NCBI GenBank assembly: GCA_029260515.1
Contig: JAJDDC010000052.1
Span: forward strand, 1 to 41,697
Origin: Phycisphaerales bacterium
GTDB lineage: Bacteria; Planctomycetota; Phycisphaerae; Phycisphaerales; UBA1924
Length of the DNA: 41,697 bases
Reading direction: 5' to 3'
Part shown: positions 1-8,019 of the stretch, one piece after another
How positions within the stretch are numbered: the stretch's first letter is position 1
Layout of the letters: every line of letters begins with the position of its first letter
The notes under the pieces: generated by a model
Databases searched by the model: none
What the model was told of the DNA's origin: nothing
Seen by the model: the letters and a program-made list of their open reading frames with translations, nothing else
Program-made: the position numbers and the translations under genes

Positions 1-39
1 CCCCTCCCCAGGGTGCGCCAAGTTTTTGAACCCTTAATT

Positions 40-56
40 TATGCGATTTTAGCATA
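40..56. repeat. Terminal hairpin repeat, left copy
   Basis: TATGCGATTTTAGCATA has 5-bp inverted arms (TATGC/GCATA) around a 7-nt loop. An identical 17-mer lies at 41643-41659, close to the other end. The location suggests a role in DNA packaging or end recognition, which is inference. Confidence 0.75.
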
Positions 57-83
57 TTTGAACATATTACATTTTAGAAAATA

Positions 84-99
84 TATACTCGGAGTAAAG
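84..99. repeat. Terminal near-palindrome, left copy 1
   Basis: TATACTCGGAGTAAAG contains an 11-bp odd palindrome TACTC-G-GAGTA. A second identical copy is at 131-146, and two right-end copies differ only at the central base. Confidence 0.75.
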
Positions 100-130
100 G
101 TATTTTTTAGGTGGTTTGGATGGGTAAAAC

Positions 131-146
131 TATACTCGGAGTAAAG
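131..146. repeat. Terminal near-palindrome, left copy 2
   Basis: This is identical to 84-99, with centres 47 bp apart. It is preceded by AAAAC, which is also found before the copy at 41621-41636. It is a candidate protein-binding site near the genome end. Confidence 0.75.
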
Positions 147-242
147 AAAAAAGGCGGTTAAGAAGAAACCCGTGCCGCGATCATTGAGCAAGCAATATAC
201 AAAACCTAAAATAAAATTTATATCTTTACCAAAACAAATATT

Positions 243-584
243 ATGAAAAAGAGCTTTTTCTTATTTGTCTTTTTGTCCTTCGCTGTTTCGCTGCCAGGGC
301 AAAGAATAGACAATCCAAAACAGACCGAGACCAAAGAGGTCATTATTGAGAATTATCTAAAGTATCGAAAGGCCGAAAGTTCTGGCAAGGCGGCCGGATT
401 GTTCTTTGTCGGTCTATCTGCGGTATTAACAGGGTACTTAGTTCATCCGAACACTAAAAAAGTAAACTCTTCATCTTATACAGTAGCTATTGCGGTTGGA
501 ACTATCGGAATAATGTCATACATAGGGGGACAAAGTGCGCAAAACAAGGCAGATAAGGAGCTTGTTAAGTTGATAAAGCTATGA
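243..584 (+). CDS. Small exported membrane protein, unknown function
   Basis: 113 aa. Residues 1-20 form a clear Sec-type signal peptide ending in SLPGQ, a style typical of Bacteroidota. Two further hydrophobic stretches (about 48-68 and 78-96, Gly-rich) suggest membrane anchoring. The first hydrophobic stretch follows a short charged region. The ATG follows an A-rich leader (CAAATATT). No family is recognised. Its place upstream of the terminase genes and beside the putative packaging end gives no functional clue. An exported phage protein could act in superinfection exclusion, which is speculation. Confidence 0.7.
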   Translation: MKKSFFLFVFLSFAVSLPGQRIDNPKQTETKEVIIENYLKYRKAESSGKAAGLFFVGLSAVLTGYLVHPNTKKVNSSSYTVAIAVGTIGIMSYIGGQSAQNKADKELVKLIKL

Positions 585-641
585 TTACCTATCATTATAT
601 GTTGCATGGACCTATATTAATGTACTGATAATCATATAGTT

Positions 642-818
642 ATGAAAGAAAATTCTCAGTGTTCTGTAATTGCAGATAAGACGGGTAAAAATTGTCCAGA
701 AAATCCAACTAAACAATTAAATGGAGACCCAATTTGCGATAAGTGTTATAAAACATGGAGATTGATTCTAACAAGCGACAAAAGAACGGAGAAAATATTA
801 TCTATAGACAATGGGTAA
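642..818 (+). CDS. Small zinc-ribbon-like protein overlapping terS
   Basis: 58 aa, starting MKENSQCSVIADK. Four cysteines (C7, C18, C32, C35; the last pair as CDKC) could bind one zinc ion. The last 8 bp overlap the start of the small terminase gene (ATGGGTAA), an arrangement that favours coupled translation and supports this as a real gene. Function unknown; small zinc proteins beside terminase genes may bind DNA, but nothing here shows that. Confidence 0.5.
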   Translation: MKENSQCSVIADKTGKNCPENPTKQLNGDPICDKCYKTWRLILTSDKRTEKILSIDNG

Positions 819-1305
819 GCGAGGCACAAAGGTAAAACCGGACGCATTAAAGAAACTCCAGGGAACCGACAGACTATCCAGAATAAACGACGAACAACCT
901 AAATTTAACGACGTAAGCAATTACGATCCCGACGAACTTGCACCCGACGAACTCAAAGAAGATGAGGCCAAGATATGGTCTGAGATAGTACCACAATTCA
1001 AAAAGGTGGGTATCATGCAGCAAATTGATATAGCTGCGGTCTCGATGTTATGTATTGAATTAGCAGAATACAGACGTTTACATGCCGCTATGGTCGATTT
1101 AGACCCGTCTAATGATGCCGAATTTAAGAAAATGTACAAAATTGGTCAGCTAAAACAGATGAAATTCAAGTCTGCTACTCAATTAATGATCCAATACGGG
1201 ATGACTCCGGTTGCCAGACAGACCATGCGAGTGATGCAAGAGGATAGAATTAAGGGAATAGATGAGGCAATTGAGCCAAAACCAGTGTTAAACATAGCGA
1301 AATGA
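811..1305 (+). CDS. terS: Terminase small subunit, P27 family
   Basis: 164 aa. The N terminus (MGKRGTKVKPDALKKLQGT) matches the characteristic opening of P27-type small terminases (Terminase_4). The helical central part (about 45-105) and the C-terminal stretch with QTMRVMQEDRIKG also fit. This subunit recognises phage DNA and delivers it to the large subunit at the portal. Length is normal. It overlaps the upstream zinc-ribbon ORF by 8 bp and the next small ORF by 4 bp (ATGA). Confidence 0.9.
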   Translation: MGKRGTKVKPDALKKLQGTDRLSRINDEQPKFNDVSNYDPDELAPDELKEDEAKIWSEIVPQFKKVGIMQQIDIAAVSMLCIELAEYRRLHAAMVDLDPSNDAEFKKMYKIGQLKQMKFKSATQLMIQYGMTPVARQTMRVMQEDRIKGIDEAIEPKPVLNIAK

Positions 1306-1451
1306 ACAAATTAATATTTGAGACAATGAAGGAACTTCAAAAAAATGACGACATTTTGAAGAAAATGCAAAAGGAATTTGATGATGTGGTAAAGAAAAGG
1401 TTAAAAAGGATAAATAAAGGACAGTGTGCAAGCGGTGACGGGTTAAAATGA
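1302..1451 (+). CDS. Small charged helical protein, unknown
   Basis: 49 aa. The start overlaps the terS stop as ATGA. Residues 8-38 are Lys/Glu/Asp-rich with heptad-like hydrophobics (ILKKMQKEFDDVVKKRLKR), so a single amphipathic or coiled helix is likely. It occupies part of the unusually wide gap between the two terminase genes. No family recognised. Confidence 0.45.
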   Translation: MNKLIFETMKELQKNDDILKKMQKEFDDVVKKRLKRINKGQCASGDGLK

Positions 1452-1489
1452 CTGCCTTTTGAGGCAAAGGGGTTTAAAATTGACTTGAA

Positions 1490-1600
1490 ATGAGTAAAAA
1501 AAGCCATCCGGCTATTCAATTAGTTACCAGTGGGGCTATAAAGAGTCTGGATTATGGATGGTTGCCTATTTTTTTATCACCTTATTTAGATTTAGTCTAA
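1490..1600 (+). CDS. Possible tiny ORF upstream of terL
   Basis: 36 codons (MSKKSHPAIQLVTSGAIKSL...), starting after TTGAAATGAG and ending 19 bp before the terL start. There is no recognisable motif. It could be a leader ORF or chance; the composition looks protein-like but the length makes this weak. Confidence 0.25.
   Translation: MSKKSHPAIQLVTSGAIKSLDYGWLPIFLSPYLDLV
1562..1594 (+). promoter_or_regulatory. Candidate Bacteroidota promoter for terL
   Basis: TTG (1562-1564) and TAGATTTA (1587-1594) are 22 bp apart. They approximate the Bacteroidota -33/-7 consensus TTTG-N19-21-TAnnTTTG, with a slightly long spacer and A for G at the last base. Predicted start about 1598, some 20 nt before terL. 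Confidence 0.3.
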
Positions 1601-1619
1601 GTCTAATTATAAATAAAAT

Positions 1620-3329
1620 TTGACAGTATCCGAAAAATATTGCGAAGATGTAATAAGCGGTAAAATAGTTACCGGAGAACTAATACAGCTCGCAGTAAAA
1701 AGGCATTTAACAGACTTAGACCGTTCCAAAAATGGAGATTTGCCGTATGTTTTCAGTCAGAAACACGCGGACCATGTGATAAACTTCATCGAAAAGATGA
1801 GGCACACTAAAGGGATCTTAGCAAATAAAAGATTTATATTATCACCCCATCAAAAGTATATAACTTCTAATATATTCGGATGGGTAGGAAGGCATGAGGA
1901 CACCGGGCAAGTGGTCAGAAGATTCACAAAGTTCTATCGAGAAAATGGAAGGAAGGAAGGCAAAACCGCTTGGTTGGCAGCCGTATGTAATTACATGCTA
2001 TTTGGAGACGGCGAAGATGGTGCAGAAGTGTACAGTTTTGCTACTAAAATGGATCAGGCGCGTATTGTATTCGATGTTTCACGCTCTATGTGCCGAAAAT
2101 ACATAAAAGACTACCCAATTTTAAGCAATAAATTGAAGGTTATTACTAATAATATTGCCTATCTTCCTAATGAATCTAAGTATGAACCGCTCCCGGCTGG
2201 CTCTGATAAGCAAGATGGACTTAACGCACATGGTGGGTTTGGTGATGAGGTACACGAATATAACGATAGGGACCAATTAGATGTGATAGAAACGGGTATG
2301 GGGTCGCGCATTCAGCCGATCTTAGGGATGATCACTACCGCAGGATTTAATATTTATGGACCCTGTTATAAGATTCGATCAGATAACATTAAGGTGCTCA
2401 AAGGAATCAACGAGGATGAGCGTACATGCAGCTTTATATACACCATTGACGAAGGTGACGACTGGCAAGATGAGGACGTATGGGTTAAGCCAAATCCGAA
2501 CATAGGTATTACACCATATTGGGATTATATGCGTGCCCAATGTCGCAAAGCTATCAACGAAGGCAAAGAGGCAGAATATCAATTCCGGACAAAGAACATT
2601 AATCAATGGATGACCTCGGGCTCCACGTGGGTAAGTGATGAGGACTGGATGAAGTCGAGCACCGGACCGATCGACATTGAAAGATTAAAGGGTAGACTAT
2701 GTTGTATAGGGATGGACCTTTCTACAAATAAGGATTTGACAAGTTTGAAAGCCTTATTCCCGCCTACAGAAGATGACCCAAATTACCGGGTATTGTGCAA
2801 GTTCTTTTGTCCGGAGGATAATATTCCTGAAAGATCAAAAAGCGATAAAGTAAATTATGACGTTTGGGCCGAAGATGGGTATATCGTTGCTACTCCTGGG
2901 AGGGTTGTAAATTATGATTACCTACTTGATACGCTAAAGGAATGGAAACAACTATTTAATATCAAAAGACTCGATTATGACCCCTCTTTTGCTTATCAAT
3001 TAGTCGATCAGATAGAACGCATAGGAATTAAGACATTTGTATTCGGGCAAAACACAAGGGACATGAACCCGCCAATACAGGAAATTGAAAGGCTAATTAT
3101 GAAAAAAGAATTAGATCATGGGCGACATCCGATATTAAGATGGAATGTAGCTAATGTAATGCTATTTACTGACTCAAATGGAAAGGTAAAATTCGATAAG
3201 CGCAAAGTAGTAGATCGGATAGATGGAATTGTGGCCCTGGCTATGGCTATGGGTGGATGGTTAAGTGAGGCGGCACCGAGACAATCAGTATATGAGACAG
3301 AAGATTTATTTCCAATATTCGCAAAATGA
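1620..3329 (+). CDS. terL: Terminase large subunit
   Basis: 569 aa, full length for the HK97-type family. The TTG start is the only usable one, since a TAA lies two codons upstream; the N terminus (YCEDVISGKIVTGE) aligns with the usual family opening. ATPase domain: Walker A variant RENGRKEGKT (107-116), Walker B GGFGDEVHEY with D209/E210, coupling motif GMITTAG (236-242). RNase H-like nuclease domain: D366 in GMDLS, D452/D454 in LDYDP, D535 in RIDGIVALA. It powers DNA packaging and cuts the concatemer. It is followed directly (ATGA) by a small unknown gene. Confidence 0.95.
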   Translation: MTVSEKYCEDVISGKIVTGELIQLAVKRHLTDLDRSKNGDLPYVFSQKHADHVINFIEKMRHTKGILANKRFILSPHQKYITSNIFGWVGRHEDTGQVVRRFTKFYRENGRKEGKTAWLAAVCNYMLFGDGEDGAEVYSFATKMDQARIVFDVSRSMCRKYIKDYPILSNKLKVITNNIAYLPNESKYEPLPAGSDKQDGLNAHGGFGDEVHEYNDRDQLDVIETGMGSRIQPILGMITTAGFNIYGPCYKIRSDNIKVLKGINEDERTCSFIYTIDEGDDWQDEDVWVKPNPNIGITPYWDYMRAQCRKAINEGKEAEYQFRTKNINQWMTSGSTWVSDEDWMKSSTGPIDIERLKGRLCCIGMDLSTNKDLTSLKALFPPTEDDPNYRVLCKFFCPEDNIPERSKSDKVNYDVWAEDGYIVATPGRVVNYDYLLDTLKEWKQLFNIKRLDYDPSFAYQLVDQIERIGIKTFVFGQNTRDMNPPIQEIERLIMKKELDHGRHPILRWNVANVMLFTDSNGKVKFDKRKVVDRIDGIVALAMAMGGWLSEAAPRQSVYETEDLFPIFAK

Positions 3330-3544
3330 AAATCAGAATCATTTATAAGTCATCTAACCACTTTTACCAAACTCATGATGAGTGGTATTGGAGCGTATAT
3401 GATGGTATTGTCCCACATGTCGAAACCTATAAGGCGGCTTATGAATTAACAGAAGATATATTTTTCGAAAGATTTGGTACACATAGATATGTAGATTATG
3501 TATCTTTCAGGCAGGGAAAACACCAACGATTAAAAAAGAGCTAA
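3326..3544 (+). CDS. Small unknown protein downstream of terL
   Basis: 72 aa, rich in Tyr, His and Trp (about one residue in five aromatic), with no cysteine. The start overlaps the terL stop as ATGA, so it is probably translationally coupled. No family recognised. Confidence 0.6.
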   Translation: MKIRIIYKSSNHFYQTHDEWYWSVYDGIVPHVETYKAAYELTEDIFFERFGTHRYVDYVSFRQGKHQRLKKS

Positions 3545-3619
3545 ATGATTAAACTTACCAAACGAGAAAAGGAAATACTAAGGTTATCCATTCATTTAAT
3601 GTCATCTTTTCTGTCATGA
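3545..3619 (+). pseudogene. 24-codon ORF resembling the start of a LuxR-type HTH
   Basis: The ORF begins immediately after the preceding stop and reads MIKLTKREKEILRLS..., which resembles the first helix of LuxR-type HTH domains, then stops. The 3' end overlaps the convergent minus-strand gene. It may be a degenerate remnant; the similarity is short and could be chance. Confidence 0.2.
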
Positions 3620-3802
3620 TTCTATCCTTATTGTTTTTTTACAGCCGTGACAGTACCAATCCTTTGCAAAAAATCTATCCTCAGACTCTATATGATATTC
3701 TATTGGTGCCCCACAATTACAATTTCCTGAAAACTCCCACCATTCGACCGTATAAGTATCTGTCTTTTTAAGTTTTACGGGTTTTGTCTCTTTGTCTGTC
3801 AT
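3614..3802 (-). CDS. Minus-strand zinc-ribbon protein
   Basis: 62 aa on the minus strand. Four cysteines, C28/C30 (CNC) and C51/C54 (CHGC), look like two halves of a zinc ribbon, and Trp/Phe-rich segments lie between them. No plus-strand ORF competes over most of this stretch. A promoter-like sequence lies upstream (3810-3840). It is the only convincing minus-strand gene in the window, placed between the terminase and portal genes. Role unknown; it could be a small transcription regulator acting at the adjacent palindrome (inference). Confidence 0.6.
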   Translation of the reverse strand: MTDKETKPVKLKKTDTYTVEWWEFSGNCNCGAPIEYHIESEDRFFAKDWYCHGCKKTIRIES

Positions 3803-3809
3803 GGTAGTA

Positions 3810-3840
3810 TAAATATAAATATTAATACCTATATACTAAA
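3810..3840 (-). promoter_or_regulatory. Candidate promoter for the minus-strand gene
   Basis: Read on the minus strand: TTTA, a 19-bp spacer, then TATATTTA. This is close to TTTG-N19-21-TAnnTTTG with A for G in both boxes. The -7 box sits about 8 bp upstream of the ATG at 3802. Confidence 0.35.
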
Positions 3841-3879
3841 CATAATCACCCTATCTATACTTAGACTAATTCTAAACAA

Positions 3880-3896
3880 TGTAATGAGACATTACA
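3880..3896. promoter_or_regulatory. Perfect 7-bp inverted repeat, candidate operator
   Basis: TGTAATG-AGA-CATTACA lies in the 130-bp gap between the divergent zinc-ribbon gene and the portal gene. No T-run follows, so a protein-binding operator is more likely than a terminator. Confidence 0.45.
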
Positions 3897-3932
3897 CCCT
3901 TTCTTAATATGTAGTCGTTTTTTTGTAGGCAT

Positions 3933-5213
3933 ATGGCAAATATGTCTATGCTGTCGCGTGTAAAATCGCTATTTATTACAACTACTCCCGAAAAGGAGCA
4001 GCGATCTTTATCTGGCCGAGATCCTCTCGGAAACCCTGCAAACTCCCTATCAGATATAGTTGATTACGAAACTGGCACAAGTGGCGTAAAAGTAACACCT
4101 TACTCAGCACTCGCATTATCTGCGGTTTACGCATGTGTTAAAATCATATCAGAAGACTTATCTACTTGCGATATCAACATCGAAAAAAAGGTAGGTAAAC
4201 AATGGGTAATTGATCACGATCATTATCTAAATGATTTCTTTCAAAACCCTTCGCCAAATTATGGTATGACTACCATACGCGAAGCCTACACGGGAAACGC
4301 TGCCTTAACAGGTAACGGAATAGCACCAATTAAAAGGCATCCCAGGACGGGCCGAATACAGGAAATAGAGGTAAGGGACTTTACAGAAATATACGTATAC
4401 CCTACTCAGAGCAAAAATGTAGTTTGGTATTACACGGTTGACGCAGACGGCAAAAGCGAGTTATTAAATTCCAGCCAAGTAATACACCTTAGAAACTTTT
4501 CACTTAATGGAAGGGTCGGACTTAGCCCGGTATCCTTGGCGGGTGGATCTATCGGAGTCGGATTAAACGCTATTAATTACGCTGATGATAACTATGCCAA
4601 TGGTGGGTTTGGTGGTGGATTTATAGAGAACCCCGATTCAATGTCACCAGAAGGTAGGCTAAAATATTCTAAACAAGTAAAGAGGGCTCAAGCAATGGGT
4701 ATACCTCCGGTACTTGACAGGGGGATAAAATTTGTCCCTAACAAAATTAGCCCCAAAGATGTAGACTTAATAAATACCCTCAATTGGTCTCAAACTAATG
4801 TTGCATCCATCTACAGGATGCCATTAAACATGTTAGGTCTTGATGATAAAGTAAGCGGGTCAAATATAGAGCAGCAAGCAATTCAATATGTGACTAATTG
4901 TATAAGACCTTGGGCGCGTAAAGAAGAGGAAGAGCTCGAAAGGAAGTTACTTACATCAAAGGAACTAACAAATACCAGAATAAAAGTAGATCTCGATAGC
5001 CTTATGCGTGGAGATTCTACCGCAATGGTTAACTATTTTAGTCAAATGTTGGCAAATAGGGTGCTTGTCCCAAATGAAGTACGGCACAAAATAGGCTATC
5101 CAGACAGGCCCGGAGGCGATGAGCCTATCGACAATCAGAAGAGTGCAAACGAGACGCCAGGCGGGCCGAACATTCACACAATTTCAAAATCGAATTCAGA
5201 TGAGCAAGAATAA
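3933..5213 (+). CDS. Portal protein, HK97 type
   Basis: 426 aa, normal length for the Phage_portal family. Family-typical segments are visible: TPYSALALSAVYACVKIISE (55-74), the clip/stem region with TGNGIAPIKRHPRTGRI, and the late NWSQTNVASIYRMPLNMLG. It forms the dodecameric ring at one capsid vertex through which DNA enters. The start follows a T-rich leader, and the 3' end overlaps the protease gene by 14 bp, coupling their expression. Confidence 0.93.
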   Translation: MANMSMLSRVKSLFITTTPEKEQRSLSGRDPLGNPANSLSDIVDYETGTSGVKVTPYSALALSAVYACVKIISEDLSTCDINIEKKVGKQWVIDHDHYLNDFFQNPSPNYGMTTIREAYTGNAALTGNGIAPIKRHPRTGRIQEIEVRDFTEIYVYPTQSKNVVWYYTVDADGKSELLNSSQVIHLRNFSLNGRVGLSPVSLAGGSIGVGLNAINYADDNYANGGFGGGFIENPDSMSPEGRLKYSKQVKRAQAMGIPPVLDRGIKFVPNKISPKDVDLINTLNWSQTNVASIYRMPLNMLGLDDKVSGSNIEQQAIQYVTNCIRPWARKEEEELERKLLTSKELTNTRIKVDLDSLMRGDSTAMVNYFSQMLANRVLVPNEVRHKIGYPDRPGGDEPIDNQKSANETPGGPNIHTISKSNSDEQE

Positions 5214-5829
5214 TACCGAGCAAAGAATAATGGATTTCTTTAGGGATACTGATTCAAAAGAGGATCATCTATCTGGATATGCTGCATTGTACAATCATGA
5301 ATACAGATATACCCTTGAAGATGAAAAAGGGAGGTCTATAAATGTAGTTGAAAGGATTTCGCCGGGAGCATTTACCCAGGAGTTAATAGACAGATCAGAT
5401 GTAAAGGCTACCCTTAATCATGACGCTTGGCCTGTATTAGCAAGGTCTAAAAATGGTGTAGGTACCATGAAATTAACGGCAGACGAACGTGGTCTACATT
5501 TCGATTTTAAAGCAAGCGGGTCTCACAAGGATGTAGTAGAAAGCGTGCAAAGAAAAGATATAGATCAGTGCTCTTACAAATACCTTCCAAACAAAGAAGA
5601 TATAAGCATACAGGACGACGGGTCTGTATTAAGAGAGATAAGAACATATCACACCCTACACGACATATGTCTTGCTACATACCCGGCATATGAGGCCACC
5701 TATGTAACAACCGAAAAAAGAACACAAGAAAAAATCTTAGCTCTTATCCCTAAACCAATTGAAGACGAAAAGGATAAAGCCAAGATTGAGCATGACCAGA
5801 CGGAAATGCTATTAAAAATTATTGAGTAA
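5200..5829 (+). CDS. Prohead protease, HK97/U35 type
   Basis: 209 aa from the ATG at 5200. An in-frame ATG at 5119 would add 27 residues that lie wholly inside the portal gene and look unlike the family, so I chose the later one. Catalytic residues typical of the family are present: H74 in LNHD and S125 in QCSYK. The GYAALYN and ISPGAFTQEL segments also fit. It cleaves the N-terminal scaffold part of the capsid protein during head maturation. Confidence 0.92.
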   Translation: MSKNNTEQRIMDFFRDTDSKEDHLSGYAALYNHEYRYTLEDEKGRSINVVERISPGAFTQELIDRSDVKATLNHDAWPVLARSKNGVGTMKLTADERGLHFDFKASGSHKDVVESVQRKDIDQCSYKYLPNKEDISIQDDGSVLREIRTYHTLHDICLATYPAYEATYVTTEKRTQEKILALIPKPIEDEKDKAKIEHDQTEMLLKIIE

Positions 5830-5840
5830 ACAAGACTTGT

Positions 5841-5857
5841 GTGCAATATGGTTGCAC
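5841..5857 (+). promoter_or_regulatory. Stem-loop in the leader of the capsid gene
   Basis: GTGCAA-TATGG-TTGCAC, 6 bp with a 5-nt loop; weaker outer pairing (GAC/GTC) extends it. No T-run follows. It lies 31 bp before the capsid start and could stabilise or terminate upstream mRNA so that capsid message is in excess (inference). Confidence 0.35.
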
Positions 5858-5888
5858 GGGTCTATTAATAACAAATTGAATTAATATC

Positions 5889-7160
5889 ATGGCAAAAAAA
5901 CATGAACTTCAACAAGAGCGTGCAACCGTCATCGAAAGTATGAAGGCGCTACAAACTCTTTTGAAAAAAGAAGAAAGAACTATGTCACTCGAAGAGAGGG
6001 TAAAGTTCGACAAAATGTATGAGGACAAACAGTCATACGATTCTCAAATCAGACTTGAAAACCAAATAGAAGAGGAAGAGAGAGCAATAGCCCAAAAAGT
6101 CATAAGCTCCGATAAACCTAATTTACTTGGAAGTAAAGAGGCTGAAATTGAAGCGAGAACGGCGGTAAGAGAATACCTAAGAAAAGGTAAAAATTCTCTA
6201 TCTCCGGAGCATAGAGATATGCTATTCAATCCACGGACTGGAATCATGACAGCACCAGAACAACGTAGTACTACTGGTCAATTAGCAGGCACGGCGGGCG
6301 TAGGTTTGGAACTTGTCAGAGAGGAGTATATCTCAGGATTTGAAAAAGTTCTACTCCAATACGGCGGTGTAATGGAAGCCAGTAGAATTATCAGAACATC
6401 AACGGGTGGTGATTTACCAATTCCGGTAATTGATGACACTTCGAATGTTGGCGCGCTATTAGGCGAAGGATCAGCAGAAGTAGTTTTGGATATTCCAACT
6501 TCCAGCGTGACAATGAAAGCCTATAAGTATACTTCTAAGGCGATCAAGTTTTCAGTTGAAATGCTTCAGGATGACTCTATCAACTTGGAGGGCGAAGTTC
6601 CGATGTTTGCAGGTGAGAGAATAGGACGTATTACGAACACCCATTTTACTACTGGAGACAATAGTTCTAAACCTCAGGGAATAGTTACGGCGGCTACCGA
6701 TTCAACTTTTACTATCGCGGTCAATACTTTTACACGAGGTCGAATTTTAGACCTTATACATTCGGTTGATCCGGCATACAGAAAGTCTGCAAGTGCAGGA
6801 CTTATGATGAACGATAATTCATTGAAACTTATCTCTCAATTGACAATCGGATCAGCAGATGATAGACCTCTTTGGTTACCAGGATCATTTAAAAATGGAG
6901 TCTTAGAAAGTGACACCATCGAAGGATACCCGGTTAATATAAATCAAGATATGGCGAGTGCAGCTACTTTATCTGCCAAGGTTATGTTGTTTGGTGACTT
7001 TTCAAAGTACGCTGTAAGGATCGTTAAAGATTTCAATATCAGACGAACTGATGACAGACACATTGAAGAGTTCATGGTAGGTTTTTATGGATTTGCCAGA
7101 ATGGACGGAAGAATATTAAATGCGGCGGCAATCAAATATTTAGCCGTTGCAGCGGTATAG
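5889..7160 (+). CDS. Major capsid protein, HK97 fold
   Basis: 423 aa. Residues 1-70 are a highly charged coiled coil (the delta/scaffold domain). The body begins near TAPEQRSTTGQLAGTAGVGL (about 119-138), where protease cleavage is expected. Later segments (SKAIKFSVEMLQDD, GIVTAATDSTF, NINQDMASAAT) are typical of the family. It builds the icosahedral head. The order portal-protease-capsid is standard. A terminator-like hairpin follows at 7184-7221. Confidence 0.94.
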   Translation: MAKKHELQQERATVIESMKALQTLLKKEERTMSLEERVKFDKMYEDKQSYDSQIRLENQIEEEERAIAQKVISSDKPNLLGSKEAEIEARTAVREYLRKGKNSLSPEHRDMLFNPRTGIMTAPEQRSTTGQLAGTAGVGLELVREEYISGFEKVLLQYGGVMEASRIIRTSTGGDLPIPVIDDTSNVGALLGEGSAEVVLDIPTSSVTMKAYKYTSKAIKFSVEMLQDDSINLEGEVPMFAGERIGRITNTHFTTGDNSSKPQGIVTAATDSTFTIAVNTFTRGRILDLIHSVDPAYRKSASAGLMMNDNSLKLISQLTIGSADDRPLWLPGSFKNGVLESDTIEGYPVNINQDMASAATLSAKVMLFGDFSKYAVRIVKDFNIRRTDDRHIEEFMVGFYGFARMDGRILNAAAIKYLAVAAV

Positions 7161-7183
7161 TAAGAAAGCTCTTTTTCGGAAAG

Positions 7184-7221
7184 CCGGGACGGTTTACGCT
7201 GTTAGATCGTTCCCGGTTTTT
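7184..7221 (+). terminator. Rho-independent terminator-like hairpin after the capsid gene
   Basis: CCGGGA(CG) pairs with (CG)TTCCCGG across a 20-nt loop, followed by TTTTT. It sits only 13 nt before the next start codon (7235). The downstream head genes therefore need read-through or antitermination, since no promoter is visible between. Confidence 0.65.
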
Positions 7222-7234
7222 AAAAATATAGATT

Positions 7235-7459
7235 ATGAAAATATATATGTATAGCTCGGCAAGTTCTGATTTTGGTAGTCTTGGAAGAGGCTGGCACGAA
7301 TCTGACGTAGTTTCAAAAAGAAACAATGTACCTGAAAAAGATGTAGTTGAATATTTCAAATCTTTGATAAAATCGGATCAGGCTACAGATATAGATAGGG
7401 CCGAAAAGACAAATACATTAAAGGCCAAAACAGCCACTAATAAGAAACTGTCTAAATAG
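7235..7459 (+). CDS. Small unknown head-region protein
   Basis: 74 aa. N-terminal Tyr/Ser/Gly-rich segment, then a short helix (EKDVVEYFKSLIKSD), then a Lys/Thr-rich C terminus. The stop overlaps the first base of the GTG start of the connector gene. It could be a small head or neck component by position only. Confidence 0.6.
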   Translation: MKIYMYSSASSDFGSLGRGWHESDVVSKRNNVPEKDVVEYFKSLIKSDQATDIDRAEKTNTLKAKTATNKKLSK

Positions 7460-8019
7460 TGTACAAGGTAACAGTAGCACCAGCAACGGAAATTATTACA
7501 ACGGCTGAATTAAAAGTTCAGGCAAGATACGAGTCTGCGGATACCAGCCAGGATACTTTAATCCTTAACAAGATTAAGGCAGCCAGACAATGGATTGAAA
7601 AGTTTTGCGGACTTGCTATGATTTCACAGACCGTTGAAATGCGACTGCCTTATATACCTAAGTTTATACATTTAGAATGTCAGCCTTATTTATCCGGTTT
7701 AGTCATCCAATACCAGGACGGTGACGATGTACAACAAACATTATCAAGTACAGAATATGACATTGATGACTTTTCGGCACCTACAAAAATTAAGGTATTC
7801 CGGATACCTACTATTTCGTGCGATACTAAAGTTAATCCAGTGGTGATAACTTATGTCGCTGGATACGGTGCAGCCGTTACAGACGTGCCAGAATCGCTCA
7901 GAGAGGCTACTTTGATACTTGCTACAAAGATGGAAGCTATAAGGGTAGAACCTTCTAAGGCTTTAGGATTAATTGGAAATTTAATAGAACCATATACCCA
8001 ACATTATGCGAGAGTATAA
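7459..8019 (+). CDS. Head-tail connector (gp6-like adaptor)
   Basis: 186 aa with a GTG start immediately at the preceding stop. The opening TTAELKVQARYESADTSQDT, the long helix around KAARQWIEKFCG, and the C-terminal helix (VPESLREATLILATKMEA) match the gp6-like/Phage_connect_1 pattern. These proteins form a ring below the portal. The next gene starts 14 bp before its end. Confidence 0.8.
   Translation: MYKVTVAPATEIITTAELKVQARYESADTSQDTLILNKIKAARQWIEKFCGLAMISQTVEMRLPYIPKFIHLECQPYLSGLVIQYQDGDDVQQTLSSTEYDIDDFSAPTKIKVFRIPTISCDTKVNPVVITYVAGYGAAVTDVPESLREATLILATKMEAIRVEPSKALGLIGNLIEPYTQHYARV

Larger units (their letters stand above)
1..242. other. Left-end non-coding region with terminal repeats
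   Basis: No convincing gene is present. The stretch begins C-rich, then holds one copy of a 17-bp hairpin sequence (40-56) and two copies of a 16-bp near-palindrome (84-99, 131-146). The same elements recur at the right end of the window. A 13-codon ORF at 120-161 merely spans the second near-palindrome. A TATCTTTA box at 221-228 resembles a Bacteroidota -7 element, but no -33 box sits at the right distance. Confidence 0.6.

Noticed and set aside
5119..5199. N-terminal extension of the prohead protease
   Set aside because: The 27 extra residues lie inside the portal gene and do not fit the family; the ATG at 5200 is a better start.
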